Assembly (NCBI GenBank): GCA_905116865.2
Contig: CAJHNH020000552.1
Span: 171,001 to 235,000 of the forward strand
Origin: Candidula unifasciata
Taxonomy: Eukaryota > Mollusca > Gastropoda > Stylommatophora > Geomitridae
DNA length: 64,000 bases
Direction of reading: 5' to 3'
The notes beneath the pieces were generated by a model. The model had not been told where the DNA came from. It searched no databases and worked only from the letters and a program-made list of their open reading frames with translations. A program made the position numbers and the translations under genes. Shown one piece after another: positions 45,761 to 55,988 of the stretch (its first letter is position 1; each line of letters starts with the position of its first letter).

Positions 45761-46110
45761 ACGACTGTGGTGCATCTTTTTCTTAAGCCGCCATTCTTAG
45801 GACACAGAAAAGAAAACATAGAGAAAAAAAACTGTACAAAAATGTTTCGACTGCAATGTATTTTTTAAATAATCATATGGGAATACATACAGCAAAGAAA
45901 ACCTATAAGTATAGTGTTTGTGGAGTACCTTTTACTTAAAGTAACCATTTGAAGATGTGCATAAGAATACATACAGAATAGAAGCTCTATAAATTTATTA
46001 AGTGTAGTGTGTTGTTTTATGCAGCTATTGGGTTATGTAAATGCATATACAGGAGAAAAGCCTCTTAATAAAAACTTGACCTTCATAGTGCACTTATAAT
46101 TTGGAGTTAT
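45761..46110 (+). pseudogene. Decayed C2H2 finger array downstream of copy 3, last part
   Basis: It corresponds to 12,600-12,970 of unit 1: KCDDCGASFS-stop, then RKHREKKLYKN and GIHTAKKTYKYSV-like pieces with stops. Confidence 0.68.
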
Positions 46111-46111
46111 T

Positions 46112-46370
46112 TCTAATTAAGCTACCGCAATGACTTCTTATCTCACAGTACCTTCTGCAAAGCACCAAGTCGTCTTGTCCCTATCCGAAAGAAAACACCA
46201 TCCGGTAATTTCGTGCAGCAGGGGACCAGCCCTGAGCTTCATGAACTCAGGTGGGCCCACCTCTGAAAACGTCTAGGAGATCGTGGGCCGAAACGTTTGT
46301 CGACGAGGATAACTTCTACTGATGACTGGTAGATCCCTGCTGTACTTGCTCCCTGTGAGTTTATTCCTAT
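46112..46370. other. Insertion of unknown type, private to unit 3
   Basis: It interrupts the collinearity with 12,980 of unit 1 after GGAGTTAT. It contains GGGCCGAAACGTTTGTCGAC and CTGATGACTGG, but no ORF, inverted ends or clear target duplication. Confidence 0.45.
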
Positions 46371-46503
46371 GAAAGAGACATACAGGAGATAAAAGATATT
46401 TTGATGGAGAAATACAGGAGATAAGGGTTATATTTTGATAGAGAAATACAGGAGATAAGGGTTATATTTTGATAGAGAAACATAGGAGATAAGGGTCTTG
46501 TGA

Positions 46504-46765
46504 GTACAATCCATCAGCTAGAGAGAGGCATCCATCACTCAGAGAAGCATCCATCACCCAGAGAGAGGCATCCATCACCCAGATAGAGACATCCATCACC
46601 CAGAGAGAGAGGTATCTATCACCCAGAGAGAGGCATCCATCACTCAGAGAGAGGCATCCATCACTCAGAGAGAGGCATCCATCACTCAGAGAGAGAGGCA
46701 TCCATCACTCAGAGAGAGGCATCCATCACCCAGAGAGAGGCATCCATCACTCAGAGAGAGGCCTT
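46504..46765. repeat. 21-bp minisatellite (about 12 units)
   Basis: Units of TCCATCAC(T/C)CAGAGAGAGGCA with lengths 20-24 bp. It sits at the right end of unit 3, after GATAGAG-type remnants. Confidence 0.88.
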
Positions 46766-47214
46766 GCCCACTAAACCTAAACCTGCTCCTGGTAGATCCT
46801 AACATATCACCCTAATAATTTGACGGTGTCTAGAATCTTTCGTCGTCACCTTAATGTTCTTCGTTCTGAGCCTGACACATGTAAGACCTTTAGGGACAAC
46901 AATAGAGTGATCTACAGGCGAGACCGTAATCTTAAGAACATACTTGTCAGAAGCAGACTCTGGTGCAGTTATTTGTGATCACATGCGTGAGGAAAAGTTA
47001 CGTCCGATGGGAAATAAGCCTAGTCAGCAAATAATTTGATGATGCTGATGTCGAAAAAAGACGCCCTGGAATTTAGGGCCTTTCACCCCAAAAAGTTGTA
47101 AGGATGTGACAAAAACGGGTTGAGGTTTGTAAGGTGGCAATAGTTACAACATATGCATGCTAATTTGAATAGTTAGCACCTTATTATTATTATTGTTAAC
47201 ATTTTTATTTCCCT
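46766..47214. other. Noncoding, nothing recognised
   Basis: No gene or clear repeat. It ends with a short ATT-rich tract at 47,182-47,200. Confidence 0.4.
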
Positions 47215-47503
47215 GTATGAGTTCTGGGGCCTCATTGTGGGGGAAAACAAGAACAAACCCACTGCCTCCCCAACAAGCAAGTTGTAAGACTCAGTTAACT
47301 GGGAGCTTCTTTCAAAGTCGGAGTGTATCTGCCTGAGAGGCAAGGAACCAACAATCTGTATACAGATAAATCAGATGTGTGAAACAGATGTGCACGCAAC
47401 ACTCAGGTTCTGAAACAAGACTAAAGTCCAGGAGTGGACAAATACCAAAAACTTTCTACCGGAATTTATAGTCTGTAAACGCGAAGAAGAAGAAGAAGAA
47501 GAT
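47215..47503 (+). mobile_element. Dispersed ~300-bp GAA-tailed element, complete copy
   Basis: One of the best preserved copies: GGGGCCTCATTGTGGGGGAA, ACCCACTGCCTCCCCA, GTCGGAGTGTATCTGCCTGA, CAAGACTAAAGTCCAGGAGT, and the end GTAAACGCGAAGAAGAAGAA. No internal Pol III boxes are obvious. The end resembles the 3' tail of the RNase H LINE at 2821. Confidence 0.72.
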
Positions 47504-47697
47504 TATTATTGTCATCAGTATTATTATCGTTTATATTATTATTATCATCATAATCCTCCTGCCCCTCCTCTGCCTTCTCCCAATAAACCTTTAACTTTAC
47601 AGCAGCTCATGTCTGTGGAGAGAAAGAGTCAAGGCAATATTTACAACTTCGTCATCTTCTGCCTCTTCTTCTGTTTATTCACACTAATCAGTTAGCT
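47504..47697. repeat. Simple ATT/GAA-rich sequence
   Basis: Low-complexity ATTATTATT and CTCCTG stretches; no gene. Confidence 0.5.
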
Positions 47698-49514
47698 GAC
47701 TGAAAAAGAAAGAACAACAGTGAAAAACTACAACAGAAAAATCAAAGGCATGAGAAACAGGAATGAAGAATACAACCCAACAGAAATTATAAATGACGAA
47801 GATGACCAACCTTTAATAGAACCTAACAAAATTTTAGCAAGGTGGAGTAATTACTTTGAATCATTAGCTGCAACAAAACAGATAAAAGCAGGAAAGAACG
47901 TAAAAACAACTGGGAACTAACGGCAGAGGAACTAGAACCTAGTATATTGTTAGATGAAGTAGAATATGTAACTCATACCGCCCCTAGACTAAAGGCGACA
48001 GGTATTGATGATCTACCAGCTAAATCCGTCAAGACAGCAGGAGAAACGGAAGCAATATGGTTAAAGAAGATATTTCAGGTCGCATGGGAAGATCAAGAAA
48101 TATCAAACTGCTGTCATCGTCCCTATATGGGAAAAATAAAGGAAGTAAGAGGGACTATACTAATTACATAGGAATATCGCTTCTCAGTCACAATGTGAAA
48201 GTGTATGCTAAGATCATCGAAAAAAGGCTAAGATTATTGATTGAAAATCAACTTTCAGAAGCACAGATGGGCTTTTGACGAAACAGAAGTTGCACAGATG
48301 CCATTTATACATTGAGACAACTATCAGAGAGGGCAATAGAACACGATAAGACATGTTTGTTGACATTGATAGAGTCGACAGGAATATGTTGTGGGAATGT
48401 GGGGGGGGGGGGGGGGGGGGGGAGAGAATCAGCAATCTTCTCATTAATATTTGCAAAAGCCTGTACACATGTAGTAAATGCTGCATAAGATTGCTGCAGG
48501 ATTGTCAAGAACTTTTATAGTGAACTCTTGTGTGCGTCAGGGTTGTGTACTATCGCCACTTCTTTTTATAACATATGTAAGGAAACGAACTTTAATCACG
48601 AAGAAGATATTACAGAATTTGAACAAAGAAAACACAAACAATAGACAATTTATTGCCTGGCATATTTCGCTGTATCTCGTCAGGTGCATACTACAGTAAC
48701 AGTTAATTAAAATGAAGCAAATAGCTGAATCCTAGAAACTGAAACACAAATCATTACAGAATTACTTTTCGCCGACGACCAGGTAGGTACTCATAGCAGA
48801 AAATACGGAATGTCTACAGAACCCCCTAAATAAAATTAGTAACAAAGGGGAGGAATATGATATGAAAATAAACACTACAAAGACAGAGACAATGATGATA
48901 GGAAGACATAAAGACAATTTAGAAATAAAATTTAACAAAACAACACCTTAAGACAGGGATTTAAGTATTTGTGAGCAATTTTCCCATCTGACGGAAAACT
49001 AGACAGAGAAATTAGCTCGAGATGTGCCAAAGCTAATGAAGTAATGGGTCAACTATCTCCCCTGTTGACACACAAGCAGTTACCTCGGAGTACTAAAGTG
49101 AATCTTTTCAGAACTATTTTTAGCCAACACTATGCTATCAATGCCAAACGTGGACACTTACATCCTCCAATGAACGTAAAATTGTGACAACAGAGATGAA
49201 ATGCCATTGAAGAGCTGCAGGCGTTTCAAGGAAAGACAATACGAAATCAGACGAATGTTAGGAATAAAGCCAGTTTTACAAGTCATCAAAGAACAACAAA
49301 TGAAGTGGTTTGGGCACCTAACAAGAATGCCCTGGTACTATCTGTAACAGCGAGCCACACTAAAACGTTACAAAGGGGATAGGGTGAGTGGAAGACCTCG
49401 CAAAATATGGAGTTTTGGCTTTAAGAACAGCCTTACAGAAATGAACATCAACGAACGTTATATATCCCCCCGACACTTCGCTGAGGTGCGGGATGGAAGA
49501 GAAGAAGAAGAAGG
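47698..49514 (+). pseudogene. RTE-like LINE reverse transcriptase, decayed
   Basis: Pieces in order: MKNYNRKIKGMRNRNEEYNP (47,720), ARLKATGIDDLPAKS-like sequence (47,985), YTNYIGISLLSHNVKVYAKI in shifted frame (48,150), LSEAQMGF with a stop where FRK is expected (48,255), FVDIDRVDRNMLW (48,355), SCVRQGCVLSPLLF (48,525) and LLFADDQ (48,762). After these come the C-terminal pieces and [10 protein letters not shown] (49,383). A G-tract of about 22 (48,401-48,422) interrupts it. It ends in a GAAGAAGAAGAAG tail at 49,500-49,514. The endonuclease is missing. The same family has a 3' piece at 62150-62560. Confidence 0.8.
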
Positions 49515-49814
49515 ACCGAAAAGCGACCGCGCCAGCCCACCTAGTTCTACTGTACAGACAAGGCATGCGTAGGCCGCTGATGAACGTTTGACGAATAGAC
49601 AAGATGTGGTCACAGGGAGTGTAATGGACTCAAAATGAATGTCACCAACGGTGAAATCATGCATGATTCGTGCAGAGAACCATGTAGTACTTTGAAGGTA
49701 GAGGCTGGCTATCCTTTGGATCTTTTGTGAGAAGCCAATCCAATTGTTTTGAGATACACAACAGCAGAGAATACATCACCTCGATCCGGAAAGAACTGTC
49801 AAAAGTACTAGTAA
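49515..49814. other. Noncoding, nothing recognised
   Basis: It lies between the LINE tail and a minisatellite. No gene seen. Confidence 0.4.
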
Positions 49815-50190
49815 CGGTAGAAGCAGGAAACAGCAGCAACAGTAGTAGTAGCAGCTGCAGCAGTTCTTGCAGACTAATAGTAGTAGCTGCAGCAGCAGTT
49901 CTTGCAGACTAATAGTAGTAGCTGCAGCAGCAGTTCTTGCAGACTAACGGTAGTAGCAGCTGCAGCAGTTTTTGCAGACTAATAGTAGTAGCTGCAGCAG
50001 CAGTTCTTGCAGACTAACGGTAGTAGCAGCTGCAGCAGTTCTTGCAGACTAACAGTAGTAGCAGCTGCAGCAGTTCTTGCAGACTAACAGTAGTAGCAGC
50101 TGCAGCAGTTCTTGCAGACTAACAGTAGTAGCAGCTGCAGCAGTTCTTGCAGACTAATAGTAGTAGCAGCTGCAGCAGCAGTGGTGGTGG
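49815..50190. repeat. 35-bp minisatellite (about 10 units)
   Basis: Units CAGTTCTTGCAGACTAA(T/C), then AGTAGTAGCAGCTGCAG. Variation is mostly in the AGC/AGT run. It is flanked by trinucleotide AGC/GGT sequence. Confidence 0.9.
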
Positions 50191-50257
50191 TAGTAGCAGT
50201 CCTCCACCCGCTCACTACTCAAAGAATAAAGAGGTTAGTTGCGTATCCTTGACAGGA

Positions 50258-50437
50258 CGTTGCAGAACCAGCCCTTGTTGTGTGGTTTTTCTAGGCAAAT
50301 TTACGTTAAGTAGTTTGCCATTGCCTCTGGACGGTCGGTTTTCTAATACCACTGTCGAAACTAACGCAAGGCGCATAGCCCGCAGCTGGGATCGAACTCG
50401 GCATTACGAAGTGTTCGTATCGACTTAGCCACAGAGC
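50258..50437 (-). repeat. tRNA-derived SINE, best copy of its family
   Basis: On the minus strand TGGCTAAGTCGA (A box) is followed after about 30 nt by AGTTCGATCCC (B box), giving an internal Pol III promoter. The body ends in GGCAAACTACTTAACGTAAA and CCTAGAAAAA. It relates to 8937-9140, 22503-22705, 41960-42175 and 50540-50680. Confidence 0.75.
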
Positions 50438-50539
50438 CAAACACTCAAAGAATAAAGACATTTAAAAAAAAAAGAGTTAACACTCCCTCTTTCCCTTCCC
50501 GCTTACAGACTGTAGTATTTCTTTTGTTATGCATATATT

Positions 50540-50680
50540 TTTTATTTCACTAGACAAATTTACAATAATTAGTCGGTATATTGTCACTAAACGGTGGTCT
50601 CTCGATACCACCGCAAGGCAGTCTGCTACCAAATTGCCCGCAGCTGGTATCGACACCGGCACATTAACTGTGGCCCCTGA
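50540..50680 (-). repeat. tRNA-derived SINE, second copy
   Basis: Same orientation and body as 50258-50437: CACTAGACAAATTTACAATA, GCCCGCAGCTGGTATCGACA. The B box is worn. Confidence 0.6.
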
Positions 50681-50723
50681 GTAAACTTAGTTAAATAGCC
50701 CTGCAGTAGAACCTCAGGATTTG

Positions 50724-51597
50724 AGTGTACCTGCATACCAGTTTGTCAGGATATGAGTACCTGCATACCAGTTTGTCAGGATATGAGTACCTGCATACTA
50801 GTTTGTCAGGATATGAGTACCTGCATACCAGTTTGTCAGGATATGAGTGTACCTGCATACCAGTTTGTCAGGATATGAGTGTACCTGCATACCAGTTTGT
50901 CAGGATTTGAGTACCTGCATACCAGTTTGTCAGGATATGATTACCTGCATACTAGTTTGTCAGGATATGAGTACCTGCATACCAGTTTGTCAGGATATGA
51001 GTACCTGCATACCAGTTTGTCAGGATATGAGTGTACCTGCATACTAGTTTGTCAGGATATGAGTGTACCTGCATACTAGTTTGTCAGGATATGAGTGTAC
51101 CTGCATACCAGTTTGTCAGGATATGAGTGTACCTGCATACCAGTTTGTCAGGATATGAGTGTACCTGCATACTAGTTTGTCAGGATATGAGTACCTGCAT
51201 ACCAGTTTGTCAGGATATGAGTGTACCTGCATACCAGTTTGTCAGGATATGAGTGTACCTGCATACTAGTTTGTCAGGATATGAGTACCTGCATACCAGT
51301 TTGTCAGGATATGAGTGTACCTGCATACCAGTTTGTCAGGATATGAGTGTACCTGCATACTAGTTTGTCAGGATATGAGTACCTGCATACCAGTTTGTCA
51401 GGATATGAGTGTACCTGCATACCAGTTTGTCAGGATATGAGTGTACCTGCATACTAGTTTGTCAGGATATGAGTACCTGCATACCAGTTTGTCAGGATAT
51501 GAGTGTACCTGCATACCAGTTTGTCAGGATATGAGTGTACCTGCATACTAGTTTGTCAGGATATGAGTACCTGCATACTAGTTTGTCAGGATATGAG
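50724..51597. repeat. 30/32-bp minisatellite (about 28 units)
   Basis: Units GTACCTGCATACCAGTTTGT then CAGGATATGA, with or without an extra GT. The 30- and 32-bp forms and the ACCAGT/ACTAGT forms alternate in recurring blocks; a three-unit pattern repeats at 51,180-51,560. Confidence 0.93.
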
Positions 51598-51599
51598 GT

Positions 51600-52215
51600 T
51601 TTTTTGTTCAGTGTCCAAAACCGCACCTAAGGCTCCGGTGCCCTCTGGGCCGTTCGAGCGCTCCCTACATTTGACCGAGGCCGCTGGGAGCACCTACTTT
51701 GGGAAACACTGAATTAGGGGGGGGGGGACAGAGAGAGGCATAGAGACTGGTACACAATTACACATGTTCTTATTGCCTGAAAAAATCTGAAGGTTTAAGC
51801 CTCTAGTCTATTTAATTTAAATAAATTAAAGGTCTGTCTGTCGAAATCAATTTGTACTAGTAATCTTAAAACCAGGCTGTTAATATTTAATCAGATATTT
51901 TAAAAGAAACAATGACAAAGAATACGTCAAGTTGTTTTGTATTTTTTTTAAGTTCCTGCAGAAAAAAGTAAACGATAATATACACATGTAAAAATGGATA
52001 AAGGTGAAATTCCGAAAACGGGCCAGACTTAAAACGACCAACTTCTGTCATTCTGAAACGACAACAGTCGTATAGGATTTAATTAAAATTTAGATTGTGA
52101 AGAAACAACAAACTAACTTGATAGTTTATTATTATTTTTTTTAAAATAAAAAGGTTGGAGTTTTGTTTCTTGTTTGTCTTTCAATTTCAGTTGTTATTGA
52201 TATAATTATTATTAA
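51600..52215. repeat. ~650-bp dispersed repeat, copy outside the triplicated units
   Basis: It begins in CACCTAAGGCTCCGGTGCCC and ends near AAAAAGGTTGGAGTTTTGTT, matching 560-1189. A G-run lies at 51,718-51,728. No gene. Confidence 0.65.
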
Positions 52216-52299
52216 ACTACTGGAAAAGACGTATGAATTGAATATCAATATGTGCAGAGACAGTGTTGCTCCGGGCGCAAAATAGTTGGCTCTCTTCCG

Positions 52300-52500
52300 A
52301 ACTTCTACCCCCCGCAGTATTATTTAAAAATATGCCGGCTCCGTATAACGGTATAACGAAACAAATGCTCCAACAGGGTCTCAGCGATATGTTACTTGCG
52401 GACCTGTTTCTTATTGTTTCTGATTACCTGACAATTCTAAGAGACAATAGTATCAGACGACGATAATAGCGACCGTTGACACACTTTCCATTGTCGAACT
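52300..52500 (-). repeat. Fragment of the Merlin-type MITE, reverse orientation
   Basis: TGCCGGCTCCGTATAACG, ACAAATGCTCCAACAGGGTC and TGTTACTTGCGGACCTG are the reverse of 18,650-18,720. Diverged; ends not found. Confidence 0.55.
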
Positions 52501-52623
52501 TTCGGCTCTCCTTTCAACTACGGCCGGTAGACAACAGTAGACGGCCGGTTAGTCAGAATTCTGTCCCCTGGCTGCAAAGGTTAAATGAGCTACTTCAGTA
52601 AAATTTTTAAAATGCCCTCCACA

Positions 52624-53460
52624 CCAATAAAACCAGCACAGTTAGATAGTTAGTTAGTCTTTCCTCTTGTGTCGAGTGCGGCACATAGGGCAGAGGTCAT
52701 GACTCTCCATGCATGGCGGTTCGTTGCAATCCGTTGTAGGTCTTGGATGTTTGAGTGGCCCATGAGCGAGCCTTCCCTGATGATAGTTCTACGTAGGGTT
52801 TCCCTTGGTCTTCCACAAGATCTTTTCCCCTGTGGTGTCCAAATGAGGGCTTGGTAAGGAAGTCTTGATTTATCCATTCTAAGGGCGTGGCTGACATAGT
52901 TCCAGCGGTGTTTTCGTATAAAATTAGACACATACTCTTGCCTGGATTCTTGCCTTATTTGTGTATTTGTTCGGAAATCTGACCATTTGAAATTTAGTAT
53001 TCTTCTAAGACATTTATTTTCAAAACTGTCTAATTTTGTGTCTAGAGTTTTTGTTGATTTCCAGCTCTCGCATCCATAGGTTAGTACTGGAATCACACAA
53101 GAATTGAAGATCTTGAGTTTTGTGTGTTTGCTAAGTGTCTTTGATTTCCAGATGTTAGACAGTTTATTGAAGGCACTAGATGCCAGTGCTATTCTAAATG
53201 GTATTTCTGGTGGGGTATCTCCTGTAGATGACGTCTTGCTCCCCAGATAAGTGAAACTGTTGACTTTTTCAAGGCTTTTGTTGTTCAGCGTGATATCAAC
53301 TGAACTGTTGGTAAAGTCTAGAATTTTTGTTTTTGCTGTGTTAATTTGGAGTCCAATTTGTTCTGAGAATTTCTGGAGTCGATTGATTTTTTCTTGGGCG
53401 TCTGTACAGTTAGATAGCTGTAAACAATTTCTTTCCAATGGTACCTCATTTAGGCTTGTA
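52624..53460 (-). pseudogene. LINE reverse transcriptase C-terminal half (262 codons open)
   Basis: The frame 53438-52650 reads KFSEQIGLQINTAKTKI, KVNSFTYLGSKTS, VIPVLTYGCESWKSTK, LRRILNFKWSDFRTN, GRPRETLRRTI and the end ALDTRGKTN-stop, all typical of the region after the FADD motif of RTE/CR1-type elements. The catalytic RT core is missing, so the copy is 5' truncated. The 3' end shows a CTAACTAACTATCTAACT tail. No lesions within the open part, so the insertion is fairly recent. Confidence 0.82.
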
Positions 53461-53469
53461 TGTCATTTC

Positions 53470-54065
53470 TGAGCTGAGATATGTAGGTTTTTGTAGAGAT
53501 GAGATGTAAGAAACAGCCGCTAAAACTTGTGACCCAGAAACAAGAAGTTTTTTTCTGCGCAACCTACTGCGCAGTTCTGTATCGGCTTTGTTTATATTGG
53601 ACTGTCATTGGACAAGATGGCAGGCAATCAGACACAGCCACTGGCTGAGCCAGCGATTGCCTGAAAAATGTCACTGTACATCTACCTAGCCACCGTTCAG
53701 AAAGAAATTGTATACACAAATGTAAAATTGGACGAAGAATTCAATTATAACTAGCATTACCAGGACGAGTAACAGTTAAAGCCTAAAGCCAACCTCGAAT
53801 TTACCGATATTTTCAATCATTTTAATGATTAACAGAAAAACAGAGGACGTCCGGCTGTCGTAGACATGCGCTGTTAATGGGGTTCCCTCCTGCTGTTTTC
53901 AGCTATTTATAGCTGGTCCAAATTCCCACCAATTGCAAAATTTCATGAGAGATTTGGACCCATCCGGAAACCAGCCGAGATTTCCCGAAACAAGTTGCGA
54001 ACGGTTTCCGGGTAACGGAAATTGCCGAAAAGACCGCCAATTGCCGAACACTGTAGTTGCTAGTT
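53470..54065. other. Unique-looking noncoding segment
   Basis: No similarity to other parts of the window is noticed, which is rare here. It contains CAAGATGGCAGGC (YY1-like) at about 53,615. It might include upstream regulatory or first-exon sequence of the MTFMT gene 2.2 kb downstream, but no splice donor or targeting peptide is proven. Confidence 0.3.
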
Positions 54066-54272
54066 AAATGAATAGACCCACTGCCTCCTTAGCAAGCATG
54101 TCATAACCGGGACTAATTAGGGATTTTTTTCCGAAGTCAGAGGTCAACTTCCTGAATGGCAAGGAACCAACAGCCTGCAAGTAAGCCAGATCTGTGAATA
54201 TGCATACAAGTTCTGGAACAAGACTAAAGTCCAGAAGTGGACAAACAACCAGAACTTTCAAACACTAGGAAG
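54066..54272 (+). mobile_element. Dispersed GAA-tailed element, partial copy
   Basis: ATAGACCCACTGCCTCCTTA, GGCAAGGAACCAACAGCCTG, CAAGACTAAAGTCCAGAAGT, end AGGAAGAAGATTATT. The 5' part is missing. Confidence 0.65.
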
Positions 54273-54409
54273 AAGATTATTGCTTAGTTTCCATGATGTC
54301 TTTCTTCTTCTTCAGCATTCTCAACCCTTGAGGTTTATTACTGCAGATAACACCCGCCTCCATTTGTCTTTGTGATTGGCCGTCTGTTTCCAGTTGGTCA
54401 CTCCAAGTG

Positions 54410-54570
54410 ATTGTAGATCTTCTTCTTCTGCCTTTTATCCCCCAATGAAGCATAGGCCCTCAACCATCTTACGCTAAGTCATTCTGTCCTTTGCTGTTGC
54501 ATGTAGCTCTCCTCATATCTTCCCCATCTTTTAACTTGACTCTTAAGCTCCCTTCTCTATATGTTTTTGG
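54410..54570 (-). repeat. LINE 3' end fragment
   Basis: The AGCATAGGCCCTCAACCATC stretch is shared with 20,400 and 36,570. On the minus strand it ends in GGCAGAAGAAGAAGA, a LINE-like tail. Confidence 0.55.
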
Positions 54571-54659
54571 TTTTCCTTTATTTCTATGCCTCTATGGGTT
54601 CTAGTGCAAAAACATTAAAGTTATATTATTTTCAGGTTTGTCCTATCCCATGTTAACGT

Positions 54660-55310
54660 CTTTTCTTCACCGTTTGGTTCACTAAAACTTGTTTAGTTCT
54701 CTCCCAAAGCTCAGCATTAGTAATTCTGTCTTCTTCGTCTTTTCTCTACTCCTGGAATGCCTCAGGGCATCATTTAATTCCCTCTATTCTGTGCAGGCAC
54801 CAGTTAATGAATATTTGTAGTTTAAAAAAAAATATAATTGCTTTGTTCTCCATGTTTCTGCTCCATACAACAGTACTGATTTGACATTAGAATTAACAAC
54901 TGTAAGTTTAGCTATCAGCTTGATGGGCAGCAATGGGAATTGTCATACCGTGTCGATGTAGAAGTTCTTTAATGTCATCAGTCCATGTTCTCCTAGGGTG
55001 GCCTCTTGATTTAACTTCAGATCTTTTCACGTGTAGCACCAGCATTGGTAGTTGTTCTGCTGCATTCTAACTAAATGACCAAACCATTTGGTCTTCTATT
55101 TCTCAATTATTGAGCTACATGGTGTTGTTCCTACAGTCTGTCTGATAATATCATTTTTAACTTGGTCTCGGAGGGTCAGTTGGCGGCTTTTCTCAGGCAT
55201 CTCATTTTACTGGTGTTAATTTTTACATAGGTTAGTCTTTGATAATGTCCTGGCACCAGTAGCACAGTGTTTGTATGAATATGCTGTTTATAATCTGTTT
55301 CTTCGTGCTC
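54660..55310 (-). pseudogene. RTE-like LINE C-terminal relic
   Basis: On the minus strand, in broken frames: KQIINSIFIQTLCYWCQD, CLRKAANSLRDQVKNDIIRQ, then TVGTTP, KWFGHLVRMQQ and HPRRTW-like pieces. This matches the order of the C-terminal region at 31888-32334. Many stops. Confidence 0.7.
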
Positions 55311-55339
55311 ATACTTATGTATGGCTGTCTTAATAACGT

Positions 55340-55510
55340 CTGAGAGGAGTTACCAGGGAATCTGGCCGATGCTCAACACTCAGGGGAAGGATGAGACGGA
55401 TATACAATCAGACTGTTACTGGTACCATCAGAATTGGAACTCTTCACTTGCTGCTGAAGATGGGGATTGAGCACTTATGGGAGTGTCCTGAGTGCTGTGA
55501 TGTCGATTCA
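55340..55510 (+). pseudogene. RNase H LINE C-terminal relic
   Basis: The plus strand reads [20 protein letters not shown], then [11 protein letters not shown], the ending seen at 17062 and 61268. Confidence 0.68.
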
Positions 55511-55872
55511 ACATTCAACATTTTGTCTTAATAACAGTGTCTGTTGGTATATGTTTAGTATTAGCTTTTAATTTCTTTTGACCTTCAAAAATTTCCTAGT
55601 GTTATGAAAGCTGCTCTTGCCTTTTTGTATTCATACTTTAATATCTCTATCGTCCCCCCCACCCCCCCCCCCCCAAACCCATATTTCTCTACATTACTGC
55701 CGAAATAGGTGTACTACTTCATGTCTTGAAGTGGGACACCATTAAGAGAAACCATATGACTATTTACCTGATTTGTAGATCTGCCTGTGTATTATCTCAG
55801 CTATCAATTTCTTGTTTACTACTGTACATTTCTGTTTCGTATATGCACTACAACTATTTCTTTATTTCCCAG
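55511..55872. other. Upstream intron or flank of MTFMT
   Basis: Contains a C-rich tract (55,655-55,675) and ends in TTCTTTATTTCCCAG, a good 3' splice site before 55873. An upstream exon is therefore likely but was not identified. Confidence 0.5.
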
Positions 55873-55988
55873 ATGAAATTCAAGCCGGGGGATTTTGTAG
55901 CAGTAAGATCAAAAGCACCATGGAGAGTATTATTTTTCGGAACCGATGAATTTTCTTTGGGAACTCTGAAGGCATTGCATGAAAACAG
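55873..55988 (+). CDS. MTFMT: MTFMT exon a
   Basis: It begins [20 protein letters not shown] and ends ALHEN plus two bases of the next codon, followed by donor GTAGAT. The FFGTDEFS motif is the N-terminal nucleotide-fold signature of formyltransferases. Ends in phase 2. Confidence 0.92.

Noticed and set aside
46255..46335. Hammerhead ribozyme (GAAAC and CTGATGA motifs close together)
   Set aside because: The order and spacing of the core motifs are wrong (GAAAC precedes CTGATGA) and no stems could be drawn.
53600..53665. Short frame MAGNQTQPLAEPAIA as an MTFMT leader exon
   Set aside because: Stops after 15 codons with no donor site, and the residues do not look like a mitochondrial presequence.
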